DNA of 64,000 bases from Hormoscilla sp. GM7CHS1pb (GCA_014323675.1 JACONN010000002.1:682001-746000); one strand, 5' to 3'. Shown: positions 44,812-55,003, numbered from the stretch's first letter. Notes: generated by a model not told the origin, from the letters alone. Numbers and translations are program-made.

Positions 44812-46233
44812 TTACCAAGCATCGGATTGGCGGAGCAACTCGTTTTTGATCGCAAGCCAATCTCGACCCAATTGAATTGTCACATCCGATTCCAAATGAC
44901 CAATGCTCTCAACTCGCACTTCTCCAAAACCCAGTCGGCGACGAATAGCTTTCGCACTATCGATGTCTCCGTATTGAGCGATAATCCGAGTCACCTCTAA
45001 TGGCTCAGTCCAAGAACCACTGACATAGATGTTACTATAGCCCTCATCATACATGGTGTCGATAAAATCATCAACCGCTGCCCAATCCTCCGTGCTGTCT
45101 TGAACCGCCACCTGTAGGTAAGCTGGATCTATTTCTTCTGATTCAGAAGCGCGATCGCCAAAGTCAAAATGCTGGTGCATCATCTGGTCGATGCTGTGAT
45201 AATCTGGCAACCAGTAGCTCACTTTGTATTCCTTGGGGTCGCTAAATCTGCCGGGAGTCAGCAACATCTGGATTTTCGATCTGTCTGTATGGCTAGCAAA
45301 CTTTACTAGCGCCAGTAACTCTTCGATGCTCAAGTTAGTATCGATGTCAGACTCGATCACTTCCATAATTTTGGGTAATCGGGGGATGATTTGAGGGTTA
45401 ATAGTTTGATCCATTAACGCCCGCATCAGTATTTGCTGCCGCTGAATGCGACCAATATCCCCTAAATAGTTGTTTCTAAAACGCAAAAATTGCAGCGCCC
45501 GCTCTCCATTTAGGTGTTGCTCTCCGGCTTTCAGGTTAATGTACAAATGCTGGCTATCATCCTGGTACTTCATGTCGTAAGGCACGTAGACCGTCACCCC
45601 ACCTAAGGCATCAATCAGTTTTTCCACTGCCTTGATATTCACGCGGATGTAGCGATCGATCTCTACACCTCCTAGCAGGTCTTTCACAGAGGTTGCTGAC
45701 ATGGCCGGACCGCCAAATTCATTAGCTACATTGATTTTGCGCATACCATATCCTTCTACCCAGGAACGAGTATCCCGGGGGATTGAAAGCGCTACTAGCT
45801 TCTGACTCTTGGGGTCAAACCTGAGTAATAACATGGTATCGCTCAGACCCTCGAAGCTGTTAACTAGAGCATGGTATCCTAGGTCTACTTCTGGTGGTTC
45901 GTCCAGGTCTGAGGTCAGGACTTTGATCCCTAACACCAAAATATTGACAGGACGATCCAGTTTTGGTAGCTGCAAATTATCGCCACTGGCAATGCGCTCT
46001 CCACTGTTAAAGACTTTCGCTTCTTGGGGACTCAGCTTGGCTTGCATCAGAGGCGTACTGACTAGAGATACTGCTAGCAATGCTCCTGCTGTTGCTGACA
46101 GCATGGCGGTGCCTGCTAATCCCAAGCCGATCGATATCCACTTGATTGTACTGGCTTGAGCCAATTTTATCCCAGCACGTTCTAAATAGGTAGATACCAG
46201 ATGATTCTGATTGATAATTTTTCTAGCGATCAC
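44812..46233 (-). CDS. LytR-CpsA-Psr (LCP) family envelope protein
   Basis: About 474 residues from GTG 46233, with GAGGAAG six bases upstream; an in-frame GTG 12 bases earlier has no site. One N-terminal membrane helix (WISIGLGLAGTAMLSATAGA) precedes the LCP domain: LDRPVNILVLGIK, SDTMLLLRFDPKSQKLVALS, IPRDTRSWVEGYGMRKINVA and GERALQFLRFRNNYLGDIGR, with the Arg and Asp residues of the phosphotransferase site. The C-terminal 100 residues form a LytR_C-like domain. LCP enzymes attach polymers to peptidoglycan; the polymer here is unknown. Confidence 0.9.
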   Translation of the reverse strand: MIARKIINQNHLVSTYLERAGIKLAQASTIKWISIGLGLAGTAMLSATAGALLAVSLVSTPLMQAKLSPQEAKVFNSGERIASGDNLQLPKLDRPVNILVLGIKVLTSDLDEPPEVDLGYHALVNSFEGLSDTMLLLRFDPKSQKLVALSIPRDTRSWVEGYGMRKINVANEFGGPAMSATSVKDLLGGVEIDRYIRVNIKAVEKLIDALGGVTVYVPYDMKYQDDSQHLYINLKAGEQHLNGERALQFLRFRNNYLGDIGRIQRQQILMRALMDQTINPQIIPRLPKIMEVIESDIDTNLSIEELLALVKFASHTDRSKIQMLLTPGRFSDPKEYKVSYWLPDYHSIDQMMHQHFDFGDRASESEEIDPAYLQVAVQDSTEDWAAVDDFIDTMYDEGYSNIYVSGSWTEPLEVTRIIAQYGDIDSAKAIRRRLGFGEVRVESIGHLESDVTIQLGRDWLAIKNELLRQSDAW

Positions 46234-46380
46234 TTGCTTCCTCACAGGCTGTTTTTACTGTAATTAGTACCCTGATTTTCCTTTAACCCCATTATTTTTC
46301 CCTTTGATGCCAAGGTAAGCCTTGCCACTTGCCGTATATAATTCGGACTAGGTATTTACATAATGCGGCAAGCTACGATC

Positions 46381-46743
46381 TTATGGAAGACGATCGCCTA
46401 AGGGACTCACTCCAGGCAAGCGCGGGGACTGGCGTCGCCACAGACGTACCATCAGCCAGAATGATATCATAAAATAGCTCGAAGTCAGCAGACTACTGGT
46501 TAATAACCAAGGTAATCTCCATGACTCAAAAGTGCTCGCTCCAGTTTCCACCAACCCATGACTGACTACCCACAGCAAACCCAGTACCACTGCTAAACGA
46601 CTCACGACTTGTTGCTGGCGATCGCCTGTGCGCCAGTACTGGGTCCAGAGGGCGGGGAAGAAACCGATCACTGGAATCAGATAAATAAATAGTTGTAATC
46701 GCTTGAGGTCTTTATTCTCAAACGGATCCCCATTCCTGCTCAT
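46381..46743 (-). CDS. Membrane protein of unknown function
   Basis: 120 residues with three predicted membrane helices (LQLFIYLIPVIGFFPALW, VVSRLAVVLGLLWVVSHGLV and SLLTSSYFMISFWLMVRLW). Hydrophilic ends and no known motif. It is located upstream of the LCP gene on the same strand, separated by 135 bases. Conserved in other cyanobacteria as far as I recall. No function can be assigned. Confidence 0.65.
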   Translation of the reverse strand: MSRNGDPFENKDLKRLQLFIYLIPVIGFFPALWTQYWRTGDRQQQVVSRLAVVLGLLWVVSHGLVETGASTFESWRLPWLLTSSLLTSSYFMISFWLMVRLWRRQSPRLPGVSPLGDRLP

Positions 46744-47125
46744 AAAATTTAATGTTGTCAGTGGTTAGTTGTCAGTTGTTAATTGTTAGTTGTCAGTTGT
46801 CACCACCATCCCCATAGCAGGTGCTTCTGTCTTCCAGCTAAAATACGCAGGCTCTCCGGGTTTATAGCGGAAAATGTATTGTCATATACAATTTGGCGCA
46901 ATAAAAAAGGCTGAAACCATTTATTTTGCGGATCTATAAGTTTTACTTATCACCACAAACCCAGGAGACCCAATATGCATCCGTTCTGCTCTGGATATGC
47001 TCCCCATTTCCTCTTGCCCTAGGCGCGAAGCGCCTGGGAAGCACTTTAGTGCTTACTACGAACCCCGAAGCACTTTAGTGCTTACTACGAACCCCGAAGC
47101 ACTTTAGTGCTTACTACGAACTGCT
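46744..47125. other. Spacer with direct and palindromic repeats
   Basis: GTTGTCAGTGGTTAGTTGTC, TTAGTTGTCAGTTGTCACC form a short direct repeat at 46755-46803. Three tandem palindromes follow at 47039-47120 (listed separately). No gene. Confidence 0.6.
47039..47120. repeat. Three tandem palindromes of the CGTAGTAAG family
   Basis: Three exact copies of GAAGCACTTTAGTGCTTACT followed by ACGAA, spaced by CCCC (period 29 bases). The reverse orientation places them after the serpin gene, where they could act as terminators. Confidence 0.85.
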
Positions 47126-48400
47126 CTACTTTGGATCGACGATCGACCCCATGAACAAGATGCTGCCAGTCTGATTATCGCGGATAGCGCAGAAGAAGGG
47201 GCGATCGACAATCATCTGGAATGATGGTTCTAATGGTATTTGTGCTGATGTAGCTGCAATACCTATGGATGTCGCTGCTGCTGCTTCTGTTCCTGTTTCG
47301 TTCACTTCCACGAAGGTTTTGTGCTTGACTCGATCGATGTTCGTTTTGATTTCACTCATCCCTGAGAAGTTCGCCTTCCTGGGGTCGAAAGCTACCGACA
47401 TTCCCAAGGCTTTGAGTACCCTGTCCAGTTCTATGTCATACTCTATTTTAAAGCACGGTAGCTCGATCGTCCCATCTCGTTTGCTAAACTTCACAATCCA
47501 TTTTTCCCAATTCTGAGCATTCATCTGCTGGTAAAATGCTTTCAGATTACTCTGCTTCCGAGGCAGAAATACATACAGACTCAGGCGTCTTTGAGAGTAT
47601 GGCAAGCTGACTGCTTGAAACTCCTCGGTTTCGTAATATCGATATTCGTCTGTCTGGGACATCCTCGGATGGCTTTTCTGGCTGCCATCCCCTAAATAAA
47701 ATGGTCGAGGGACTGTTTTGTACTGGTCGAATTCATTTTCCCACCTGCCTTTGAAGTAGATAGCATTGATTAAAAATAAAACATCATCTGGTTTTACTTC
47801 CTCTACTATCCGCTTGATTTTGCCTTGCGTGTTATTTTCCACCCAGCGGTTAATTACTTTTACTGCATCCTTGTTCCCAAAATCTAAATCTGTTACCTTG
47901 GCACCATAGAATTGCTTGGTTTTCTGAATGAATTCTGCTTTGAAGGGCACCCCCTGCCTTGCCCACAGGGAGTTAGCAATGGTTAGCTGCACATCTTGGT
48001 CGGGGTTTTCTAGGCTTGCTTTTAGGGCCCCATAGCCTCTGTTAATCTCACCTATACCCTGTATCTCCAGAGTTTTTGCCATTGCTTCTGAGGTCGTACC
48101 TTCTGCACCATTGGATAGCATCGAAAGGGCGATCGCCACGCTGGTTGGGGAGACAAAAATATTCTGCCGTTCGCCTTCCGTCTGGATAATTTCCTGAAAC
48201 AGCTTAAAACCAAATATGGTATTTGCTTCTATCAGCTTCTGTTCTCTCATCTCTGCTGCCTGTTTTTGTTTCCGGATGTGAGTCCAGTCCACTTTAGCAT
48301 TTGAGCCATCAACATCTCCTATTTTTACACATCCCCATAAACTTAGCACCAATATCACGCAGGCTATCGCTCTTCCTAATTTCACATTTTTTCTGTTCAT
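47126..48400 (-). CDS. Serpin (lipoprotein form)
   Basis: 424 residues. A lipobox ILVLSLWGC at residues 16-24 points to a membrane-anchored lipoprotein. The serpin fold follows: NIFVSPTSVAIALSMLSNGA, TIANSLWAR, FLINAIYFKGRWENEFDQYK, LYVFLPRKQ and the hinge VNETGTEAAAATSIGIA. The small residues of the hinge suggest an inhibitory serpin; the reactive loop is near SAQIPLEPSFQ and FMIVDRPFFCAIRDNQTGSI ends the fold. Prokaryotic serpins inhibit serine or cysteine proteases. A subtilase gene lies 570 bases upstream on the same strand, a candidate partner. Confidence 0.92.
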   Translation of the reverse strand: MNRKNVKLGRAIACVILVLSLWGCVKIGDVDGSNAKVDWTHIRKQKQAAEMREQKLIEANTIFGFKLFQEIIQTEGERQNIFVSPTSVAIALSMLSNGAEGTTSEAMAKTLEIQGIGEINRGYGALKASLENPDQDVQLTIANSLWARQGVPFKAEFIQKTKQFYGAKVTDLDFGNKDAVKVINRWVENNTQGKIKRIVEEVKPDDVLFLINAIYFKGRWENEFDQYKTVPRPFYLGDGSQKSHPRMSQTDEYRYYETEEFQAVSLPYSQRRLSLYVFLPRKQSNLKAFYQQMNAQNWEKWIVKFSKRDGTIELPCFKIEYDIELDRVLKALGMSVAFDPRKANFSGMSEIKTNIDRVKHKTFVEVNETGTEAAAATSIGIAATSAQIPLEPSFQMIVDRPFFCAIRDNQTGSILFMGSIVDPK

Positions 48401-48968
48401 CTTCCCACTTGATATGTTATTTTATTCTCAGATAACCTTGATTACATATAGAGTTTCTCAAATTTATGTGGCACGGAAAATGTACTACACCCTTGAATAA
48501 CTATTGTATGCTAAGGGTTTCAGCGATCTAAAGGCGAGAGGACCAAAGTCCTGAATTGAATTTACTGTAAGCCAAGCAATGGTTTCAGCCTTGATAGTCA
48601 GTCGTTTTTTATGAGAACTTCGCACTCTCCAGAAATGTAGACAGCATAATAATTTCAAGCTTTTCCTTCATAACAGGCAAGATAACTACTATAAGCATCA
48701 GATCGATAACTACGAAACTCTTGCTTAGGGATTAGACCGGTTCTGTTCCAGAAGGGATTGAAGCAAGCTAGATGATATCCAAAAATTGGTTTCCTGTAGC
48801 CGTTCGATTGAAGCTTTGCGGTAGTCTAGCAAATATTTTGTAAACGCTATCTAATCACGAACTTGTTACTTTTTTAGCAACAAATTTCTTCTGACGATTG
48901 CCATCTTCACCTGCATCCTACAGAAACCAGGTTTTCGCAAACAACCTGGTTTCTTACTGGTTTCTTCA
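48401..48968. other. Spacer between serpin and subtilase genes
   Basis: No gene seen. It contains a stable hairpin (48923-48953) after the subtilase, probably its terminator, and the serpin promoter region. Confidence 0.55.
48923..48953 (-). terminator. Hairpin after the subtilase gene
   Basis: GAAACCAGGTT pairs with AACCTGGTTTC around a 9-base loop, 16 bases beyond the subtilase stop. There is no long T-run, so rho-independent termination is only likely. The same AGAAACC-GGTTTCT arms recur at 62668-62698. Confidence 0.5.
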
Positions 48969-50594
48969 TTAAGGTGGTGATGGGACTGTCCACCAGGCTA
49001 AGGCATAGGGTTGTTCTGGTTCGTTAACCTGTTGGCGATACTGGACGCGGATTTTATAACGGCCTGCGGTCCGAATGCGGTGGAAAATATGTTCTACGCT
49101 GTCTACTGGGCTAACTGAGGACCAAATGCTTTTTCTGATGTCATTTTCTGCTGCTGGCATCAGGTATAGTTCCAGGTTGTTTAAGCCCCTATCCTGAAAT
49201 GTTTCCCCAAGGTCATACTCGCTGTTATTGTTGGCATCTTCTAGTTCTACCCGTCGATTCCATGCTAAGGTGATACTCACCATACTCCCAGACGCCAAGG
49301 GTCGATCTAATATATAATCCTTAAAGGTACTGTCATTCCCCTCTACTGTATTGTAATCCCAGCCTACCGGGGGCACTGGCGCTTCTGGACCCCACTGACC
49401 GGGACTAAATTGCTGGTAGGCACGATAGGCATTTAGATGACCGGATCCTACTTGAATATCCAGGGTAATTTTTTGATTGTAAAAGGCTTCGGAGGCTAAC
49501 CAAGAATGGTGATTTTGATCGAGAAGGGTGCGACTCATACCCAGGTTGAACCCGTCACCCCGGTCTTCTATTTTATCAGCAGAATTTAGCATTACTGCTT
49601 TCATGACTTCGTGACGGCGGGCATCCAGAGTCCATTGAACTGAGGTTTGGCCTGAAGTGGCTATTTGCCTGTCTCCATATTCCTGTAGTAGGGCCAAGGT
49701 AGCAGTTGCGTGGGGGGCGGCAAAACTGGTGCCGCTGGCGCGGCTAATGCTACTGTCTAGGTTCACTAAGGGGATTTGATTGCCCGGTGCTACTAAACCG
49801 ATCGATCGCCGATTGTCTATGTTAGTCTCCTGACCGATAATCCGCTTGGCAATCCCGACTTCCGGGTCGCCGATATTGGCAAAGTCGATTTTGGCAAACC
49901 GTCCCCGTTCCCGCCTGCTAAAGGCCACATTGATGCCATTGTAGTTATCGGTAGGGATGGAAATACCGCCTCGGCCCTGATTGCCAGCAATCACATACAG
50001 GACATTGTGAACCCTAGCTGACCAGTCAATACATTGGGTCAGCAGGGCGTTGCCATCCAGAACGGCATTTGTTCGGGGGTCTTGACGCAGAGATTCGCCA
50101 AAACTAAAGTTTATCCCTCTGAGGTCGCCACTATTTTGCATCGCTAGATGTTGAGTTGACAAGCATTCCTGGGGCTGTCCGCTGCGTCTGATCCGACCTA
50201 CTGCGGCTGAGTATAGCCTCGCTGCTGGGGCCACGCCGGGAAAGGCTTTATCTGAACTGATCATGATGCTGGCCACGTTTTGGGCGTGGCGATCGACATG
50301 CTTATTAGTTTGGGCCTCATCATCCTGAAAGAACACCCGCGCTGGCCAAACCACACGGTTTTGGGCTACAGCTTTGTCGAGGCCAAACTTGCCTGGTCTG
50401 CCAATCTCCACTTGACCGATCGCTATCTTACGACCTCGCAAGTTATAGGGCGCTGCGTGCAGGCGCAGGGCATCGATCCCGGCGGATCCTACTGATAAAT
50501 CTTCTGATGCCAGCACTGGCCCAGGTACAGTCCACGCTGTACTCAGTCCCAAAATCAGGGATGCTAGTTTTTTCCATAGCTTCTGGCCGTTCAA
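48969..50594 (-). CDS. Subtilisin-like serine protease, exported
   Basis: About 541 residues. TTG 50594 has GGGAGG upstream and is preferred to the GTG at 50609. The signal peptide is KKLASLILGLSTAWTVPGPV then LAS. The subtilase fold shows the His region DRHAQNVASIMISSD, oxyanion Asn in LYVIAGNQGRGG and Ser in SRASGTSFAAPHATATLALL. At the position of the catalytic Asp (usually DTG or DSG) it reads AIGQVEIGRPG, so Glu may replace Asp. The C-terminal part is a beta-rich domain. The family is cyanobacterial. A serpin follows. Confidence 0.85.
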   Translation of the reverse strand: MNGQKLWKKLASLILGLSTAWTVPGPVLASEDLSVGSAGIDALRLHAAPYNLRGRKIAIGQVEIGRPGKFGLDKAVAQNRVVWPARVFFQDDEAQTNKHVDRHAQNVASIMISSDKAFPGVAPAARLYSAAVGRIRRSGQPQECLSTQHLAMQNSGDLRGINFSFGESLRQDPRTNAVLDGNALLTQCIDWSARVHNVLYVIAGNQGRGGISIPTDNYNGINVAFSRRERGRFAKIDFANIGDPEVGIAKRIIGQETNIDNRRSIGLVAPGNQIPLVNLDSSISRASGTSFAAPHATATLALLQEYGDRQIATSGQTSVQWTLDARRHEVMKAVMLNSADKIEDRGDGFNLGMSRTLLDQNHHSWLASEAFYNQKITLDIQVGSGHLNAYRAYQQFSPGQWGPEAPVPPVGWDYNTVEGNDSTFKDYILDRPLASGSMVSITLAWNRRVELEDANNNSEYDLGETFQDRGLNNLELYLMPAAENDIRKSIWSSVSPVDSVEHIFHRIRTAGRYKIRVQYRQQVNEPEQPYALAWWTVPSPP

Positions 50595-50893
50595 ATCAGA
50601 TCCTCCCACATGTTAAGTAAGTAGTATGACAAAATTAATTACACATATTTGATGGGCTAAAATAATTATGCCTTACTACTTATAGCGAATCTAATTCATT
50701 GTGTAAATTTTGGCCTGGCAGCGATCGCGGATGAAACCCTTATCTGGCAAGGCTTTCATTGAAATATCCCAGTCGCAAAACTCATGAACGGCTTGCTCGA
50801 GGTGAGTGCATAGGGAGAATTTACATTTTTTTCCGGGTAATCCTAAAGATTTTGTTAAACTTACATCTAGAAAGCAGGAGAACATCTATTGCC

Positions 50894-51589
50894 ATGTCCA
50901 AGCCCATTGTTATTGCCCCATCTATTCTATCAGCCAACTTTAGCCGTCTGGGAGCGGAAGTGCAAGCTGTCGATGCAGCTGGTGCTGACTGGATTCATGT
51001 GGATGTCATGGATGGTCGGTTTGTCCCTAATATAACCATAGGTCCCCTGATTGTGGATGCTCTGCGTCCTGTGACGGAGAAGCCTTTGGATGTCCACTTG
51101 ATGATTGTGGAGCCGGAGAAATATGTGGCCGATTTTGCCAAAGCCGGTGCAGATATTATTTCCGTCCATGCCGAGCATAACGCTTCTCCGCACTTGCATC
51201 GCACTCTCGGTCAGATTAAGGAACTGGGTAAGCAGGCGGGTGTGGTCCTCAATCCCTCGACTCCCCTAGAATTAATTGAGTATGTCCTGGATCTCTGCGA
51301 TTTGGTGCTGATCATGAGTGTTAACCCCGGTTTTGGGGGCCAGAGTTTTATCCCCTCGGTGGTGGATAAAATCCGCAAGCTGCGCCGGATGTGCGACGAT
51401 CGGGGACTGGATCCCTGGATTGAAGTGGATGGCGGTCTGAAGGTAAGTAATACTTGGCAAGTGTTGGAAGTCGGTGCCAATGCGATTGTTGCTGGTTCTG
51501 CGGTGTTCAAAGCCCCCGATTATGCCGAGGCGATCGAGGGAATTCGCCATAGTCAGCGTCCCGTAGTAAGAGAATTGGTCACGGCCTAG
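50894..51589 (+). CDS. rpe: Ribulose-phosphate 3-epimerase
   Basis: 231 residues; interconverts ribulose 5-phosphate and xylulose 5-phosphate in the Calvin cycle and pentose phosphate pathway. Signatures: [36 protein letters not shown] (metal His and catalytic Asp), [40 protein letters not shown] and EVDGGLK. Start ATG 50894 fits the family; AGGAG lies 12 bases before it. It is a single gene; a palindrome at 51606 follows it. Confidence 0.96.
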   Translation: MSKPIVIAPSILSANFSRLGAEVQAVDAAGADWIHVDVMDGRFVPNITIGPLIVDALRPVTEKPLDVHLMIVEPEKYVADFAKAGADIISVHAEHNASPHLHRTLGQIKELGKQAGVVLNPSTPLELIEYVLDLCDLVLIMSVNPGFGGQSFIPSVVDKIRKLRRMCDDRGLDPWIEVDGGLKVSNTWQVLEVGANAIVAGSAVFKAPDYAEAIEGIRHSQRPVVRELVTA

Positions 51590-51605
51590 ACTGTTGTAGT
51601 GCGTC

Positions 51606-51631
51606 GTTCGTAGTAAGGACTTTAGTCCTTA
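51606..51631. repeat. Palindrome of the CGTAGTAAG family
   Basis: GTTCGTAGTAAGGACTTTAG then TCCTTA, core GGACT/AGTCC, between rpe and the lipoxygenase relic. Confidence 0.8.
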
Positions 51632-51643
51632 CCGCGCGTCGTG

Positions 51644-52470
51644 CTATGAACTTGTGCTGTTAGCCATGCGAGAGGGTAGAAATCCGGGGTTGCATTCCCC
51701 TCGACGTTGATTGCGTTGTTTGATTACTTTTTCTATTTTTTCGAGACGATGTCGAAACATTCTCAGAACCTGAATGGCCCGGGGGTCTTGAAAACTGCGA
51801 TCGCCAAAATTTGTAAATGCATTTGGATCGAGCTTGATGCCGACTTGTATCAGGACTTGCTGCTGAACAAGAGTTAATTCTGTATCAGGGATCCACTGAG
51901 ATCTGCTTCACCAACTGTTCCTTTGACGTTAGGGAGCGGCTGATAGATGGGTCCAGGCATGTTGGGGACAAAGGTCGAGTAATCGTCTTGCAGGCAGGTT
52001 ATGGCTGAGTGTTGAGGACCAACAGTAAAAATGATTTGCGCGAGCTGGTTTATCAACTGGTTGCGATTAGTCAGACGTTCTGGCAGGGACACTACTCCCA
52101 AACCGCTATCGCTAATGGGGGTTCGTAAAGCTTGGAGCCAATTTTGCAGCTCAACATCCTGACGGACATCTCCCCTGGTTTTATAGTACCTGTCCCAGCT
52201 GGATCGCAATGGGAATCAAGGGCGATCGGGGGTTGCGGCGATCGGCTATATAGAGGGAGATGGGGCTAGTAAGAAATCGGTCTGCTTTGGGGGTAATTTT
52301 ATCAAGCTGCTGTTGACGTCTTAGTCTGGCTATAAGTCGATCGCTTTGGGGCAAGGATGGGATCTGCCGATTTCTGGGTACAGTAGGTCTTGAGGTTTCA
52401 TTGCTATAGGTCAGCTATGCTTCCAGACCCGGGGCTCAGGCAAATCCCATCAGCTCTAGCATGGTGCGGC
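51644..52470 (-). pseudogene. Lipoxygenase gene with an internal deletion
   Basis: The C-terminal part reads WDRYYKTRGDVRQDVELQNW, QIIFTVGPQHSAITCLQDDY and STFVPNMPGPIYQPLPN; then, after a frame change near 51895, WIPDTELTLVQQQVLIQVG and FGDRSFQDPRAIQVLRMFRH to a stop at 51644. The region 52209-52430 keeps an N-terminal piece (SNETSRPTVPRNRQIPSLPQ and ADRFLTSPISLYIADRRNPR). About 380 residues with most iron ligands are missing between them. So a lipoxygenase gene has lost its centre. Upstream, RRTMLELMGFA hints at a leader in yet another frame. Confidence 0.65.
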
Positions 52471-52629
52471 GCGATAGGACGTATTGATGCTTTAATTGTT
52501 GGTGACGTTGGCGTCTAGTTAAATCCCATTATCCTATTACCTCTTTCCCTGTTCTCTCTTAACAGTTAAATTTTACTCATTCAAATTAGCTAAAAATGAG
52601 GAAAATGATTCCTTATTCCCCCTAGGGGT

Positions 52630-53037
52630 TTAATCTAGATAACCCATCAGGTCTTCGGAATCAATTTGGTTGGAGGCGATCGGGCGGTTTCCCATGAGGG
52701 TCAATCTGTTGTCAAAATCAATATTACTGTGAGCAACGGGGCGGTTACCCGAGACCATATATGTCTGAGATACCTCCATTTTGCTGGAGACGATCGGGCG
52801 TTTCTCCCTCGGATCCAGAGTATTGCGCACCTCCAGACTGCTTGATTCAATGGGGCGGTTCCCTGGGAGAGGGGGTAAAGGTACTGACTTTTCGGTTTCT
52901 TCGGACATAGTATTGAGTTGAACTCCATTCTCTGTTGTCTTCATATCACCTTTGACATTAATTTCAAGGTTATCTATTGTTGCTGTTTTTCTCACTTTTC
53001 CTGCCCTTGGTGGTGGTGGCCTTGCCCTGCATGTCAT
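52630..53037 (-). CDS. Repeat protein with GNRPI motifs
   Basis: About 135 residues, start uncertain: ATG 53037 gives MTCRARPPPPRAGKVRKTAT, and ATG 52944 (MKTTENGVQLNTMSEETEKS) has AAAGGTG just before it. The body is four loose repeats of about 20 residues: GNRPIESSSLEVRNTLDPRE, KRPIVSSKMEVSQTYMVS, GNRPVAHSNIDFDNRLTLM and GNRPIASNQIDSEDLMGYLD. The ending RPIASN then LMGYLD occurs in many small cyanobacterial proteins of unknown role. No signal peptide. Not a known family by function. Confidence 0.6.
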   Translation of the reverse strand: MTCRARPPPPRAGKVRKTATIDNLEINVKGDMKTTENGVQLNTMSEETEKSVPLPPLPGNRPIESSSLEVRNTLDPREKRPIVSSKMEVSQTYMVSGNRPVAHSNIDFDNRLTLMGNRPIASNQIDSEDLMGYLD

Positions 53038-53565
53038 GTCTCTCAGGTGGCACAGGCCAGGGGTTTGCACGGCCCCGTAACCCTAAATGCATGCCCGTGA
53101 GTTTTTATTTGCAGCCGGCCCAAGCAGGCGATCGCCGCTGGGAAGGGGGTACAAGATTTATCCTCTCTACAATATTTAAGAAAGTTTAACTACAATTATT
53201 GTAAGTTACAATGTCTAATAAAAACCCAAATCTATGTAAACTTTTGTAAAGAAAGCTAGTCATGACTGGTGAACGGAAACGGGTGATTGGGGACCGGTGA
53301 AGGAAAACGGGTGCCTGGGGACCGGTAATGGACGGGTTTTGACCGCACCTGTCTTGCGTCCGTTGGTTGTTGTTGGTTACACCTGCTCTGGTGGTGGACG
53401 CCGCCCACTACTAATGCAACTACTTCGGAACCACACCCCGCACTATATTACCTTGCACGCCGTTTGGTGAAGTCAAGTATTCCAGCTCCCTTCATGCCGT
53501 ATCCTTACAGTTATAATTGACGAATGGGATTTACGCAAGCTCTATTGTGAATTAGGAAGGAAGAG
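53038..53565. other. Spacer
   Basis: No gene seen. It has three imperfect copies of AAACGGGTG-TGGGGACCGGT at 53276-53325. Confidence 0.5.
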
Positions 53566-54944
53566 ATGTCAGCCAAAGTTACCCTCACCATCACGGTAGG
53601 AGACCTACAAGGACAGCAATATATCTTTGCAGAACGCACCACCTGCATCATCGGTCGGGCCCAAGACTGCCAGATTAAAATACCCAATGACGAACAGCAT
53701 CTCAGCATCTCCCGCTATCACTGTTTGCTAGACATCAACCCTCCCAGCATCCGGGTGCGAGACTTTGGCAGCAAAAACGGCACTTACCTGAATGGGGAAA
53801 AAATTGGACAGCGCCAAAAGGATCAAACTCCAGAAGACGCTGCACAAATGAATTTTCCCGAACATGATGTAAAAGCTGGCGATATCATCAAGGTGGGGAA
53901 TACCATATTCCAGGTTAGCATCAACATCCCCAAAAATACCCCCCACCCTGAAAGTCACCCCAGCAACCCAAAGGGGGGATTCTTCCTACCATCCCCTCCA
54001 GAAAGCCCAACTTGTGGGAAAAACTCCAGAATTTACTCCGGCGATCGCAAGTAAGGGAAAATGAGGATCTCATCGCCATTCGCGGCTACAGTATCATCAG
54101 ACAACTGGGAGAGGGGGCACAGGGCGCAGTATATTTGGCCCAGCGGGAAAGCACGGGGGAGCAAGTGGCCTTAAAAGTTATGTTGCCCGCAGTCTTAGGG
54201 GCTCAGAAAAGCATCGATAAATTCCTGCGGGAAGCCCAGAACACGAAAGCATTAAACCATCCCCACGTGGTGCAGCTAAAGGACGCGGGTTACAGCGAAG
54301 ACATCTTCTTCTTTACTTTAGAATATTGTGAAGGAGGCAGTTTGGCAGACTTCATCTGGCGCAGGGGAGGTAAACTCGACCTGGAAACAGCTATCCCCAT
54401 TATCAAGCAAGTCTTGAAAGGATTAGCATACGCCCACAACGTCTATCTTCCCGAAGTACAACTAGCAAATAGCCGCGTTAACACGGGTAGAGGATTGGTG
54501 CATCGGGACTTGAAACCAGGTAATATCTTACTTACCAATATTGATGGTTCTCCCATGGCGAAGATCGCCGACTACGGGTTATCGAAATCCTTCGATTTAG
54601 CAGGACTAAGCGGACTGACGGTCATGGGCACCGCAGCCGGTGGACCCTGCTTTATGCCCCGACAACAAGTAACGGATTTCAAAAATGCCTTACCAGAAGT
54701 TGACGTGTGGGCAGCAGCAGCAGTTTTATATTATATGCTAGCAGGAACCTACCCGCGCAACTTTGATGCTAAACCAGAACCGTGGTTAGTAATATTGCAG
54801 ACCAATGCGGTGCCCATATTAGAGCGAAATCCATTCCTTCCCAAGGATCTAGCAGAAGTAATAGACCTGGGCCTAATTGACAAGCCACAGATCCATTTTA
54901 AGACTGCAGCAGAATTCCTACAGGCATTATCCCAAGTTATCTGA
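53566..54944 (+). CDS. FHA domain / Ser-Thr kinase locus (frameshift between domains)
   Basis: The first frame (53566-54054) is an FHA protein: TTCIIGRAQDCQIKIPNDEQ, SISRYHCLLD and GSKNGTYLNG, followed by a Pro/Ser linker. The kinase frame (54012-54944) has GEGAQGAVYLAQ, VALKVM, HRDLKPGNILL, and KIADYGLSKSF in place of the usual DFG. The frames overlap by 43 bases. Without a shift near CCATCCCCTCC (about 53990), SRKPNLWEKLQNLLRRSQVR would link them into one FHA-kinase of about 460 residues, the common cyanobacterial arrangement. It is either one gene with an error or two coupled genes. The kinase is predicted active. Confidence 0.82.
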
Positions 54945-55003
54945 TATAAAGAAGAAAGCGGCCCAGAACACTTGTTGTCTTGAATAATAATTAGGAGGAT
55001 TGT

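Noticed and set aside
47039..47120. Three evenly spaced identical repeats, CRISPR-like
   Set aside because: Spacers are only four identical bases and the units are perfect palindromes of a family found across the window; no cas gene is near.
53990..54060. Programmed frameshift between FHA and kinase
   Set aside because: No slippery heptamer and no downstream structure seen; an indel or sequence error is simpler given others in the window.
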